Below, in pieces: positions 1 to 7,977 of a stretch of 64,000 nt of DNA; the stretch's first letter is position 1; each line of letters opens with the position of its first letter. The notes beneath the pieces are model-generated. The model was not told the origin of the DNA. It did no database searches and saw nothing but the letters and a program-made list of their open reading frames with translations. The position numbers and the translations under genes are program-made. This DNA comes from Oscillospiraceae bacterium (GTDB lineage Bacteria > Bacillota > Clostridia > Lachnospirales > Lachnospiraceae), in contig JAETOO010000003.1 of assembly GCA_021771715.1 (NCBI GenBank), forward strand, positions 183,848 to 247,847, in the 5' to 3' direction.

Positions 1-1
1 T

Positions 2-811
2 GAGGAGCTCGGCGTTGCGGTCGATGAGAAGGTGGTGCGGCAGTACCTGCAGAACGATGAGGTGGCGCGCAGTTTCGCGGCTTACTACCTGCTCTACCGG
101 AAATATGGGACGGACTACGGGATCGCAGAGATCTTACAGGGGACAATCACGCCGGAGAGGCGCAGCGAGAAGGTGCGCATGGCACGGCAGGCGGCTTTTG
201 ACGAGCGGCTCACGGTCATCGGACTTTTGCTGGACGGACTGGGAGAGAGCCTGGCGCGGTATGAGGAACTGGACCGGCAGACGGTCCGGCTGCACGAACT
301 GCTGTTGCAGCTGAAACGGGAAGCAAGTGAGCAGGGGACAATGCGCTGTTTTTCCGGTTTTCTGGAGGAACAGAAGAGAAGGCTTGCAGTGAAGGAGGAG
401 AGGGAGCTGATCACGGAAGAGGATGCGGCGCTTGAGCGCGCGGTCCTTCGGATCTGCGCACTGTTTGACCGGAAACTTCAGGAAGCGCATATCGCCGACC
501 CGGAGAGCGGGATGGCGCGGATCCGGGCGCTCTTTGACGAGCTGCTGCAGGAGCGGCGCGCGTGCATCGCGTCGGTGCAGGCCGAACTTTCCCGGGCGTT
601 TGAGTTCGCGGCAGACTGTTTCGGCGAGGAGCAGGAGCTGCTGCTCCTCGTGACCGGACTGACGCGCAGCAGCCGTGCGAGAGCGTTTATCCGGATGCAC
701 GGCTGCCCGGAGTATCTGCGGTATGCGGAGGCGCTGCTCACAGAGGAGACGGAGGAGCTGCGGCAGGAGTGCAGGCGGCTTCTTGAATCCGGTCGAGCAG
801 ATCTGCGGTGA
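2..811 (+). CDS. C-terminal part of a MoxR-like AAA+ ATPase (5' end outside window)
   Basis: The frame is open from base 2 with no start inside the window, so about 269 C-terminal residues of a longer protein are visible; the GTG at 32 is internal. The part seen resembles, from memory, the region after the ATPase core in Lachnospiraceae MoxR-type ATPases: a QYLQ...YYLLYRKYG helix pair, a charged coiled-coil-like middle, then FGEEQELLLLVTGLT and an HGCPEYLRY motif near the end. Walker motifs would lie upstream and cannot be checked. MoxR ATPases usually work as chaperones with VWA-domain partners; none is downstream here. The last 74 bp overlap the convergent DUF3786 gene. The family call is inference from motif memory. 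Confidence 0.6.
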   Translation, partial: EELGVAVDEKVVRQYLQNDEVARSFAAYYLLYRKYGTDYGIAEILQGTITPERRSEKVRMARQAAFDERLTVIGLLLDGLGESLARYEELDRQTVRLHELLLQLKREASEQGTMRCFSGFLEEQKRRLAVKEERELITEEDAALERAVLRICALFDRKLQEAHIADPESGMARIRALFDELLQERRACIASVQAELSRAFEFAADCFGEEQELLLLVTGLTRSSRARAFIRMHGCPEYLRYAEALLTEETEELRQECRRLLESGRADLR

Positions 812-1508
812 TGCAGCCGAGCGTCTCGCAGTGCACAAAGTCTGTCACGCAGCGGTCGACCTGGATTTGGGCTTGCGCCGCGAAATCTTCATCCGCATCC
901 CAGAAAATCAGCCGTACCGCAAGGCACGGGAACGCCGCGAACTGAAAGGAGACATCTCCTGTGTCGAGCCTCAGACCTCTCGCCCGCCGGCAGGCCGCAT
1001 CGAGCTCAGCGCAACGGCCGCTCCACTGACGCGCGAAAGGCGCGAGGAGCGGGTCAGGCATGCGCCGTCCGCTGCGACTCGCGACGCTGTCCAGAGTATC
1101 GGCGGGCACCCAGCTGCCCGTGATGCGCGGGTTGTTCTGTGTATAGTGCAGGAGATGGTAGATAGCCATCGTCTCATTAAAAAAGAGCGCGTCGGTCCAG
1201 ACATTCTCCTCGGAAGCTTTGTCTGCGCTGCCCGACGGCAGAGGAATGGCGCAGTGTGCGGCTGCTGATGGCTGTGCCTTGGCATTCCGGCGCATCGGCT
1301 TCTCCAGCACACCGTCCGAGAGTCTCAGACGGTATGGCACGCCGAAATACGGGACATACAGATATTCGGAATCGTAGGACAGCCCGAGTCTGTCAGCGCT
1401 TGGCTCCGGCCGGTAGCCGGTAAAAGTTCCGTGCCATTGCGCCGCAACCGCTTCATATTCGGCAAATGGCACGCCTCGCCCCTGGTGGGCATGGAAATTG
1501 ATGCTCAT
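738..1508 (-). CDS. DUF3786 domain protein
   Basis: About 256 residues. The pattern fits DUF3786: a DRLGLSYDSE stretch near the start, a YLYVPYFGVPYRL strand, ALFFNETMAIYHLLHYT, a GSWVPADTL motif, and the C-terminal block DTGDVSFQFAAFPCLAVRL followed by FWDADEDF. DUF3786 proteins are soluble, of unknown function, and often found in anaerobes beside corrinoid or metal-cofactor genes; no such neighbour is present. The ATG at 1508 is chosen because a GGAAGGAG site lies 5 bases upstream. The frame stays open a further 285 bp upstream to a GTG at 1793, but that stretch is AT-rich and runs into a terminator hairpin. The 3' end overlaps the AAA+ ATPase gene by 74 bp. Confidence 0.75.
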   Translation of the reverse strand: MSINFHAHQGRGVPFAEYEAVAAQWHGTFTGYRPEPSADRLGLSYDSEYLYVPYFGVPYRLRLSDGVLEKPMRRNAKAQPSAAAHCAIPLPSGSADKASEENVWTDALFFNETMAIYHLLHYTQNNPRITGSWVPADTLDSVASRSGRRMPDPLLAPFARQWSGRCAELDAACRRARGLRLDTGDVSFQFAAFPCLAVRLIFWDADEDFAAQAQIQVDRCVTDFVHCETLGCITADLLDRIQEAACTPAAAPPSPL

Positions 1509-1761
1509 AGTAGCTCCTTCCTGAATTTGAATCGCCTGGCTGGATTGATCGTAGATCCGCATAAGTACCTTGACACAATGTGTGTTGTCATAGGTAGAGA
1601 TTGAAATGGTTTGACCATTAATTTTCAAAATTCTTTTTAATTTTGGCGTGAATTTTTTTAACCCGCAGACCACCAATAGACCCTGATAGCCTTTATTTTG
1701 GAAAATAGCGTAATCTTTTGGATCCGTCTGAGAGCTTGCTGGCCTTCCGGGCGGTTTTTGC

Positions 1762-1900
1762 ATAAAGCAAAAGGTGCCTTCAAATGAAGACACCCTGACA
1801 TTTAAATGAATTACAAGATGGGCGGCGTATCCATCATCTCAGGTTCTCCTTTCAGAGAGTGTCGGGAGCCTTTCCGACCTTTGTAATTCAATTTATTGTA
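1762..1900 (-). ncRNA. Candidate structured leader RNA / attenuator with intrinsic terminator
   Basis: Read on the minus strand, the RNA would start near 1900 just after a consensus promoter. A closing stem pairs GAATTACAA (1889-1881) with TTGTAATTC (1816-1808). Inside are three short hairpins: GTCGG/CCGAC, TCTC/GGAGA and GATGG/CCATC, giving a possible four-way junction. It is followed by a 9-bp hairpin (1794-1773, loop ATTT) and a T-rich tail, a typical intrinsic terminator. A tiny open frame lies inside the folded part. Either a riboswitch or peptide attenuator for DUF3786, or a free small RNA of about 135 nt. I could not match it to a known class by eye. Confidence 0.5.
1811..1837 (-). CDS. 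Possible 8-residue leader peptide
   Basis: Frame ATG ATG GAT ACG CCG CCC ATC TTG TAA encodes MMDTPPIL. An AGGAG ribosome site lies 8 bases upstream and forms the 3' arm of a small hairpin. The last codons lie in the 3' arm of the closing stem of the leader RNA, so translation would open that stem. This is what a translated attenuator would look like; expression is unproven. Confidence 0.35.
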   Translation of the reverse strand: MMDTPPIL

Positions 1901-1905
1901 TCTTC

Positions 1906-1934
1906 ATTATAGAGAAAATATTCTAATATGTCAA
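1906..1934 (-). promoter_or_regulatory. Sigma-A promoter of the leader RNA
   Basis: On the minus strand, TTGACA (1934-1929), 17-bp spacer, TATAAT (1911-1906): a perfect vegetative consensus. The -35 box touches the last bases of the nuclease-domain gene at 1931. Confidence 0.8.
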
Positions 1935-2302
1935 ATCTTTTTTAGCCTGCCGTTTTCTATTCCATGTTTTAGTTTTCCAGTAGTAATAGTGTGCAAGGTG
2001 GCAACATATAGGTAATCTTCCTTAATATCCAGTTTTATTCCAACCTGGATATTTTTATTAAAAACTTTGACAAGTTCAAAACTGATTCCGGGTTCATTCG
2101 GATTTACGCCAATATAGTCTGGATGCGCAATGATGTATGGTAAGTACTGTAAAAACTCAATGCACTCAGGGTGTCTTTTGAGGATGTGTTTTTCCAAACC
2201 GGCAGACTGATAAATGAATTCATAATCAAGTGAGTATGGAAGATAACAGTTTAGATTCTTATCAAAATGCGCAACTGGAAAAATTTTGTCACTCAAATTC
2301 AA
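1931..2302 (-). CDS. PBECR3-like (phage Barnase/EndoU/ColicinE5/RelE-like) nuclease domain protein
   Basis: A 123-residue AT-rich gene. The core (LEKHILKRHPE, then LPYIIAHPDYIGVNPNE, SFELVKVF, LYVATLHTI, GKLKHGIENGRL) matches what I remember of the PBECR3 group of small phage or toxin-type RNase-fold domains. The start is a TTG, at 2302 or 2296; two overlapping AAGGAG sites serve either. It lies just downstream of an ImmA/IrrE fragment on the same strand, an arrangement common in prophage and toxin-antitoxin remnants. No antitoxin is visible. Base composition is clearly lower in GC than the housekeeping genes nearby, suggesting transfer. Activity is not proven. Confidence 0.55.
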   Translation of the reverse strand: MNLSDKIFPVAHFDKNLNCYLPYSLDYEFIYQSAGLEKHILKRHPECIEFLQYLPYIIAHPDYIGVNPNEPGISFELVKVFNKNIQVGIKLDIKEDYLYVATLHTITTGKLKHGIENGRLKKI

Positions 2303-2343
2303 AACTCCTTCTCCTTTTTATTTTAAACGCTAAAGCGATTTAA

Positions 2344-2502
2344 TCATCTCAGCCTCAACTCAATGAGTTTCTGATGGTATCCTAAAACCCTGGATATTTG
2401 TTCCGAAGTATAATTGTGATATTCTGCGAGTGCGTCATCGGATACCAAAAGATGCATGGCGAACAGGTTCGCTTCCTGTTCATACCGATCTGCATTGCGC
2501 CC
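2344..2502 (-). pseudogene. Truncated ImmA/IrrE (DUF955)-type metallopeptidase, C-terminal fragment
   Basis: The last ~50 residues read like the end of an ImmA/IrrE protease: RYEQEANLFAMHLLVSDDAL followed by a short helical tail. The upstream HExxH zinc motif is missing; the frame continues upstream as unrelated sequence to 2565. ImmA/IrrE proteins cleave phage-type repressors and often sit beside small toxin or XRE genes. This copy looks like debris from a mobile element. Confidence 0.55.
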
Positions 2503-2655
2503 AGGATGGAGTCGATCGTCTCCAGGCTGGCTTGCGGGCGACGATACGCATGTGCTTACGCGCAACGCGCATCCACGGGAGGGCTAGTTTGCATAGTACA
2601 CTAAAATGCCATTTTACGGGCAAAATATCGGTTATAAACGGATAAGAAAAACATC

Positions 2656-2694
2656 AAAAAACCGCGTAAATAAAGGATTCCTTTATCTACGCGG
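2656..2694 (-). terminator. Intrinsic terminator after tRNA-Val
   Basis: Minus-strand 15-bp stem CCGCGTAGATAAAGG / CCTTTATTTACGCGG with a 3-base loop and a TTTTTT tail, directly after the tRNA 3' end. Confidence 0.85.
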
Positions 2695-2699
2695 AAAAA

Positions 2700-2773
2700 T
2701 GGAAGCAATGGGGCTCGAACCCATGACCTCTCGCGTGTGAGGCGAACGCTCATCCCGACTGAGCTATGCTTCC
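2700..2773 (-). tRNA. tRNA-Val (anticodon CAC)
   Basis: 74-nt cloverleaf on the minus strand: acceptor GGAAGCA/TGCTTCC with discriminator A, D stem GCTC/GAGC, anticodon stem TTCGC/GCGAG with loop CTCACAC, T stem ATGGG/CCCAT with TTCGAGC loop. Anticodon CAC reads GTG (valine). No CCA is encoded. It stands alone with its own terminator; the toxin/ImmA remnants beyond it suggest the tRNA may have been an integration site. Confidence 0.9.
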
Positions 2774-2888
2774 ATGCCATTTATTATAGCACTATGTCGG
2801 AAAAATGCAAGGAAAATTTTTGAATTTCTTGCAAGAGCTTTCGAGGTGCCTTGACAGCGGTTTTCGCAGCAGAACGCGCAAAAAAGAC

Positions 2889-2917
2889 TTGACAATTCTT
2901 AAATCAAATATTATTAT
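2889..2917 (+). promoter_or_regulatory. Sigma-A promoter for the HTH/ABC operon
   Basis: TTGACA (2889-2894), 17-bp spacer, TATTAT (2912-2917), about 60 bp before the HTH gene. Confidence 0.7.
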
Positions 2918-2978
2918 CAAAAACGAGAATAATACATAAAATAATAATGCTATAAATCTTTGAATCGGAGAGAGGAGA

Positions 2979-3539
2979 GTGGCTGTGGAGAGGGATATTG
3001 TGGAGGTGGTGATGAATCCGGTGCGGCAGCGCATTGCGCAGTATCTGATTCTGCACGGAGTCGGGACCGCGGGGGAGATGCGGCGGGAGCTGTCGGATGT
3101 GCCGCCTGCGAGTCTGTACCGGCATATCAGGATTCTGCTGGATGCGGGCTGTATCGAGATTGCCGAGCAGCGCCAGGTGCGCGGGACGGTCGAGAAGGTC
3201 TACAAGCTTGTGGAGCAGCCGCTCGGCCAGATCGAGGGGCAGGACGTCAGCGCGCTGTTCCGGGGCGGGCTGCTCTCGCTGATCGGAACGTTCGAGCGCT
3301 ACTTTGCGGCCCCGGACAGCGATCCGGAGCGCGATATGCTCGCGCTGAACTCGTCGGTTTTGATGCTGAGCGACGAGGAGTTTATGGAATTTCTGCAGAA
3401 GCAGAGCGAGGTGATCAGCGGCTACGTGCAGAATACGGCAGGCGAGGGGCGGAAGCCGCGGCAGATCGTCTTCGTCTCCGCGCCGGTGGGGAATCCTGGT
3501 CAAAATGTACAGAATAAGGTATTTGAAGAAGATGGATGA
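2979..3539 (+). CDS. Winged-helix (ArsR-like) transcriptional regulator
   Basis: 186 residues. The first ~85 form a winged helix: NPVRQRIAQYLILHG, TAGEMRRELSDV, then the recognition helix ASLYRHIRILLDAGCI and a wing around RQVRGTVEKVYKL. The remaining ~100 residues look like a helical effector domain. GTG at 2979 is very close to GAGGAGA; the GTG at 2985 (7 bases from AGGAG) is an equally good start. It is the first gene after a strong promoter and is followed by an ABC ATPase and permease, so it probably controls that exporter. The effector is unknown. Confidence 0.75.
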   Translation: MAVERDIVEVVMNPVRQRIAQYLILHGVGTAGEMRRELSDVPPASLYRHIRILLDAGCIEIAEQRQVRGTVEKVYKLVEQPLGQIEGQDVSALFRGGLLSLIGTFERYFAAPDSDPERDMLALNSSVLMLSDEEFMEFLQKQSEVISGYVQNTAGEGRKPRQIVFVSAPVGNPGQNVQNKVFEEDG

Positions 3540-3666
3540 GAGGTACAAGGCGAAGTAAAGTGTCTGCGGAGAACGACTGGAATGTGCGGGATAAAATGTC
3601 CGCAAAGTCCGGAGACAATGCGGAGCAGAGATGTGCGGCGGGCCGCACGGAAAGGGAAGGTTGCAT

Positions 3667-4392
3667 ATGCTTACGATACAAAATCTGACAAAGACATACG
3701 GCGGCGGGAAGACCGCGGTCTCACATCTGAGCCTGAGCGTGGAGGCCGGAGACATCTACGGGTTCATCGGGCACAACGGTGCGGGGAAGACGACGACGAT
3801 CAAGGCGATTGTCGGGATTCTCGCGTTTGAGGAGGGTGATATCCTGATCGACGGCGTCTCGATCCGCCAGGATCCGCTGCAGTGCAAGTCGAAGCTTGCC
3901 TACATCCCGGACAATCCCGATCTCTACGACTACCTGACCGGGATCCAGTACCTGAATTTCATCGCAGACATCTTCCGGATTCCGCAGCGGGAGCGCCAGA
4001 GCCGGATCACGACGTATGCGGAAGCGTTTGATCTGACGGCGTCTCTGGGCGATCTGATTTCCTCCTACTCACACGGCATGAAGCAGAAGTTGGCGATTAT
4101 CAGTGCGCTGATTCACGATCCGAAGCTTTTGATTCTGGATGAGCCGTTCGTGGGGCTGGACCCGGAGGCGATTCTGACGCTGAAGCGGCTGATGCGCGAG
4201 CGGTGTGCACAGGGGGCGGCCGTGTTTTTCTCGACTCATGTGCTGGATGTCGCGGAAAAGCTGTGCAATAAGGTCGCGATCATCAAGCAGGGAGAGCTGG
4301 TCGCGTCCGGGCTGACCGAGGAACTGACCGGCGGCAAATCTCTGGAGGAGGTATTTATGGAGGTGGTCAATCATGAGCAGACGAACGCCTGA
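3667..4392 (+). CDS. ABC transporter ATP-binding protein
   Basis: 241 residues of ABC-2 exporter type. Walker A GHNGAGKTT is at residues 35-43, the signature is SYSHGMKQK, Walker B is LLILDEPFVGLDP, and the H-loop is in FFSTHVLDVAEKLC. The ATG at 3667 follows GGGAAGG; the open frame continues upstream but without a site. It provides the energy-coupling subunit for the permease whose ATG overlaps its end by 20 bp. The transported substrate is not evident; antibiotic, lipid or peptide export are all possible for this class. Confidence 0.88.
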   Translation: MLTIQNLTKTYGGGKTAVSHLSLSVEAGDIYGFIGHNGAGKTTTIKAIVGILAFEEGDILIDGVSIRQDPLQCKSKLAYIPDNPDLYDYLTGIQYLNFIADIFRIPQRERQSRITTYAEAFDLTASLGDLISSYSHGMKQKLAIISALIHDPKLLILDEPFVGLDPEAILTLKRLMRERCAQGAAVFFSTHVLDVAEKLCNKVAIIKQGELVASGLTEELTGGKSLEEVFMEVVNHEQTNA

Positions 4393-6061
4393 AGCGAGAC
4401 CGCACGCGAAGGAAAGCACAGCCAATCAGACTCCTGAGAATGGGTCAGCGGGAGGGCCCGCCCGTCGGAGTCCTCTGCGGGAGATTCTGACGCTGACCGC
4501 CGTGTCGCTGCGGGGCATGTTCGGCGCAAATGAGCTGTTCCACACGAAGGAGCGGCGAAAGCTGCTTACCCGCGCGGCGTTGGGCGTGCTGTATGTGCTG
4601 CTTTACGTGATGCTGGCGGTCTACATCGTGATAGCCGCAGAGGGGCTGGTGCAGATCGGGATGGCCGGCGTGATCCCGGAGATCCTGTACCTGATGACGA
4701 GTCTTGTGATTCTGTTTTTTTCGATCTTCAAGGCCGGGGAGATCATCTTTGAACTGCACACGTACGAGCTGCTGATCTCGCTCCCGGTGACGAAGTCGTC
4801 GATCGTGATCAGCCGTTTCCTGACGATGTATGTCACAAATGCGGCGCTTGGCGTTCTGGTTCTGACGCCCGGGCTGGCCGTCTATGCGCTGCGGGAGCAG
4901 CCGGGCGCGCTGTTCTACGTGCTCGCTCTGGTGGGGATGCTGCTTCTGCCGATGATCCCGCTGATCCTCGCGACCGCGTGCGGCGCGCTCATCATGGCGG
5001 TGGGTTCGCGGATGCGCCATAAGAGCCTCGTCATCTCCGCGCTTGTGCTTCTGCTGGTTCTGGGCTTTCTGCTCTCGGGGAGCGTGCTGGGCGGGCTGGA
5101 TGAGAGCGAGCTGACGATGGAGGTGCTTCTGGATGTGACGCGGTTGATCTCGGTGTGGATCGGCCGGCTGTACCCGATGGCGGTCTGGTTCAACCGCAGC
5201 CTGGTGGAATTGGACGGGTGCGCGTTTCTGCTGCTCGCCGGGGTGTCGCTCGGAAGCTTTCTCGCGGTGACGGCTGCCATATCGGCCGCGTTCACGCAGA
5301 TCTGCAACGCGCTCGCCGCGACTACGGCGAAGCACAACTACCGCATGCGCACGCTGCGCACCTCGTCGGTCCGGCGGGCCCTCTACAAGCGGGAGCTGAA
5401 GCGCTACTTCGCGTCGAGCATCTACGTGACGAACACGCTGATCTCCCCGCTCATGATGGCTGCGGCGTCCGGGACACTGTTTTTCATGGGCTGGGGGAAG
5501 CTCGAGCTTCTGCTCGGCTTTACGGGCATCCCGCAGGAGCTGTTTCCGCTGCTGCTGGGCATGATCGCCGCGCTGATGCCGACGACCGCATGCTCGATCT
5601 CGATGGAGGGGCGGCAGTGGTGGATCACGCGGACGCTCCCGGTGACGAGCCGTGAGGTGTTCGACAGCAAGATCCTGGTAAATTTGACGGTCGTGCTCCC
5701 GGGCTATCTGGTGTCCGTCGTCTTTTCCCTGCTCGCGCTTCGGCCTGACGCGCTTGGCGCATTCTGGATAATCGCGCTGCCTGTGATCTACGTGCTGTTC
5801 TCGTCGGTCATCGGGATTACGGTGAATCTCCTGTTCCCGGTCTTTGAGTGGGAAAATGAGACACGTGTCGTGAAACAGAGCGCGTCAGTCAGCCTGATCC
5901 TCCTGGTAGATCTGGCGGTCGACGTGCCGCCGGTGCTGGCGATTCTGTTCATCAAGGGCGTGTCCGTCCATGTGATACTCGGTGTGACCGCGGCGGTGCT
6001 GCTCATGTTGACGGGATTCTTCTATTATAGAAATGGAAAAAGGGAGCTGTTGGACTTATGA
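4373..6061 (+). CDS. ABC transporter permease (ABC-2 type exporter)
   Basis: 562 residues with many hydrophobic helices: a cluster from about residue 60 to 250, a soluble middle with YKRELKRYFASSIYVTNTL, and a second cluster from about 350 to the end. The first ~45 residues are hydrophilic and low complexity, probably cytoplasmic. It starts inside the ATPase gene (20-bp overlap) and its stop overlaps the next start as ATGA, so HTH, ATPase, permease and the ABC-F gene form one transcription unit. A conserved ISMEGRQWWITRTLPVTSRE segment lies between membrane blocks. Substrate unknown. Confidence 0.82.
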   Translation: MSRRTPEARPHAKESTANQTPENGSAGGPARRSPLREILTLTAVSLRGMFGANELFHTKERRKLLTRAALGVLYVLLYVMLAVYIVIAAEGLVQIGMAGVIPEILYLMTSLVILFFSIFKAGEIIFELHTYELLISLPVTKSSIVISRFLTMYVTNAALGVLVLTPGLAVYALREQPGALFYVLALVGMLLLPMIPLILATACGALIMAVGSRMRHKSLVISALVLLLVLGFLLSGSVLGGLDESELTMEVLLDVTRLISVWIGRLYPMAVWFNRSLVELDGCAFLLLAGVSLGSFLAVTAAISAAFTQICNALAATTAKHNYRMRTLRTSSVRRALYKRELKRYFASSIYVTNTLISPLMMAAASGTLFFMGWGKLELLLGFTGIPQELFPLLLGMIAALMPTTACSISMEGRQWWITRTLPVTSREVFDSKILVNLTVVLPGYLVSVVFSLLALRPDALGAFWIIALPVIYVLFSSVIGITVNLLFPVFEWENETRVVKQSASVSLILLVDLAVDVPPVLAILFIKGVSVHVILGVTAAVLLMLTGFFYYRNGKRELLDL

Positions 6062-7977
6062 CGATTATTACGATGGAACATATCAGCAAAGGCTTCGGCG
6101 GGAAGCTGCTTCTGGACGATGTGTCGTGCGGGATCGGGGAGGGCGACAAGGTCGGAATCATCGGGATTAACGGGACCGGGAAGACGACACTGCTGAACCT
6201 GATCGCGGGCGTTGAGGAGCCGGACGCGGGGAAGATTGTGCGGCAGAACGGGCTTCGGATCGCGTATCTGACGCAGGATCCCGCGTACGACAGGGAGGCT
6301 ACGGTGTTCGCGTATGTGACCGATGGTCTGGATGCGTCGGACTGGACGGCCGTGAGCGAGGCGAAGAGCAATCTGACGCGGCTGGGGTTTGCGGACTACG
6401 AGGAGCGGATGGGAACGCTCTCCGGCGGGCAGCGGAAGAAGGCGGCGCTGGCGCGGGTGCTGACCGGCTCCTTCGACGTGCTGATCCTCGACGAGCCGAC
6501 GAATCATCTGGACGGCGCGATGCTGGAGTGGCTCGAGGAATATCTGCGGCGCTTCCGCGGGACTGTGATCATGGTGACGCATGACCGGTACTTTCTCGAC
6601 CGCACGAGCACGAGGATTCTGGAGATCAGCCACGGCAGCCTGTACGGGTACGAGGCAAATTACTCCAGATTTCTGGAGTTGAAGGCGCAGCGTGAGGAGA
6701 TGGAGCTCGCGAGCGAGCGGAAGCGCCAGAGCATCCTGCGCATGGAGCTGGAGTGGGCGAAGCGCGGCTGCCGTGCGCGCTCGACGAAACAGCGGGCGCG
6801 CCTGGAGCGCCTCGAAGCGCTGAAAAACGGCACGGCCCCGGTTGCGGATGCGGCGGTGGAGCTCGATTCCGCGGCGACGCGGATGGGGAAGAAGACGATC
6901 GAGCTGCACCACGTCACCAAGCGGTACGGGGAGCGGGTGCTGATCGACGATTTTGACTATATCGTGCTGAAAAACCAGCGCCTTGGCATCATCGGCCCGA
7001 ACGGCTGCGGCAAGTCGACGCTGCTTCGCCTCATCGCCGGGGAGCTTGCGCCGGATGGCGGGCAGGTTGAGATCGGGGAGACCGTGCGGATCGGGTATTT
7101 TGCGCAGGAGGTGCCGGATATGGACAGCGACCGGCGGGTGATCGACTACATCCGGGACATCGCGGAGTACGTGCCGACGCGCGACGGCAGGATCACGGCC
7201 TCGCAGATGCTGGAGCGGTTTTTGTTCACGCCGGACATGCAGTATGCGCCGGTCTCGAGACTCTCAGGAGGGGAGAAAAAACGGCTCTACCTGCTGAGTG
7301 TGCTGATGCAGGCGCCGAACGTGCTCGCGCTGGACGAGGTGACGAATGACATTGACATCCCGACGATGACGATCCTGGAGGACTATCTGGCGTCCTTTGC
7401 CGGAATTATAGTCGCAGTGTCCCACGACCGCTATTTTCTGGACAACATCGCGGATCGGATTTTCGCGTTTGAGGACGGGCGGCTGCAGCAGTATGAGGGC
7501 GGCTATACGGACTATCTGGAAGCGCATCAGAAGAGGAGTGCCGCGCAGATGACCGGGCCGGCGAGAAGCGCAGGCAGAGCGGGCCAGGCGGCGAGGACGG
7601 CAAAGGGAAAGGCCGGGGATGAGACCGGCAGAGCGGGTCAGGCGGCCGGGACGGCCAAAGGAAAGGCCGGGGATGGAGCGTGCCCGGCAGCTGAGGGGAA
7701 GACTTCAGGCCGGAGCTGGAAGCAGGATGCCCCGAAAAAGCTGAGATTTACGTTCAAGGAGCAGAGGGAGTACGAGACGATTGACGAGGAGATCGCGGCG
7801 CTGGAGCAGAGGGCGGCAGAGCTGGAGAACGAGATGCTCGCGAATGCGACGAATGCGGGCAGGCTGAATGAGCTGTCCAGGGAAAAGGAGCAGACAGAGG
7901 CAGCGCTCGAGGAGAAGATGGAGCGGTGGGTGTACCTCAATGACCTGGCGGAGCAGATCGAGGCGCAGAAAAAGTAG
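6058..7977 (+). CDS. ABC-F family ATPase (ribosome-associated type)
   Basis: 639 residues with two ABC domains on one chain and no membrane segment, the ABC-F layout. First domain: Walker A GINGTGKTT (residues ~37-45), signature LSGGQRKKAAL, Walker B VLILDEPTNHLDG. A charged linker around YEANYSRFLELKAQREEME follows. Second domain: GPNGCGKST, LSGGEKKRLYLL, and Walker B LALDEVTND with Val where Pro is usual. The C terminus has a low-complexity tract built from a 54-bp tandem repeat, then a coiled coil. ABC-F proteins act on ribosomes in translation or antibiotic protection; which is not visible here. The start overlaps the permease stop (ATGA). The 3' end overlaps the convergent kinase gene by 41 bp. 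Confidence 0.85.
   Translation: MTIITMEHISKGFGGKLLLDDVSCGIGEGDKVGIIGINGTGKTTLLNLIAGVEEPDAGKIVRQNGLRIAYLTQDPAYDREATVFAYVTDGLDASDWTAVSEAKSNLTRLGFADYEERMGTLSGGQRKKAALARVLTGSFDVLILDEPTNHLDGAMLEWLEEYLRRFRGTVIMVTHDRYFLDRTSTRILEISHGSLYGYEANYSRFLELKAQREEMELASERKRQSILRMELEWAKRGCRARSTKQRARLERLEALKNGTAPVADAAVELDSAATRMGKKTIELHHVTKRYGERVLIDDFDYIVLKNQRLGIIGPNGCGKSTLLRLIAGELAPDGGQVEIGETVRIGYFAQEVPDMDSDRRVIDYIRDIAEYVPTRDGRITASQMLERFLFTPDMQYAPVSRLSGGEKKRLYLLSVLMQAPNVLALDEVTNDIDIPTMTILEDYLASFAGIIVAVSHDRYFLDNIADRIFAFEDGRLQQYEGGYTDYLEAHQKRSAAQMTGPARSAGRAGQAARTAKGKAGDETGRAGQAAGTAKGKAGDGACPAAEGKTSGRSWKQDAPKKLRFTFKEQREYETIDEEIAALEQRAAELENEMLANATNAGRLNELSREKEQTEAALEEKMERWVYLNDLAEQIEAQKK
7573..7680 (+). repeat. In-frame 54-bp tandem repeat in the ABC-F gene
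   Basis: Two copies (7573-7626 and 7627-7680) encode GRAGQAA-TAKGKAGD with few changes. They lie between the second ATPase domain and the C-terminal coiled coil, so they lengthen a flexible basic linker. Confidence 0.85.

Noticed and set aside
1806..1890. TPP riboswitch
   Set aside because: GAACCTGA and TGGATAC words recall the TPP aptamer, but the GGGGTGC helix and CTGAGA loop are missing and the gene is not thiamine-related.
2398..2645. Short plus-strand frames over the ImmA fragment
   Set aside because: They are antisense to the fragment and show no ribosome site or family.
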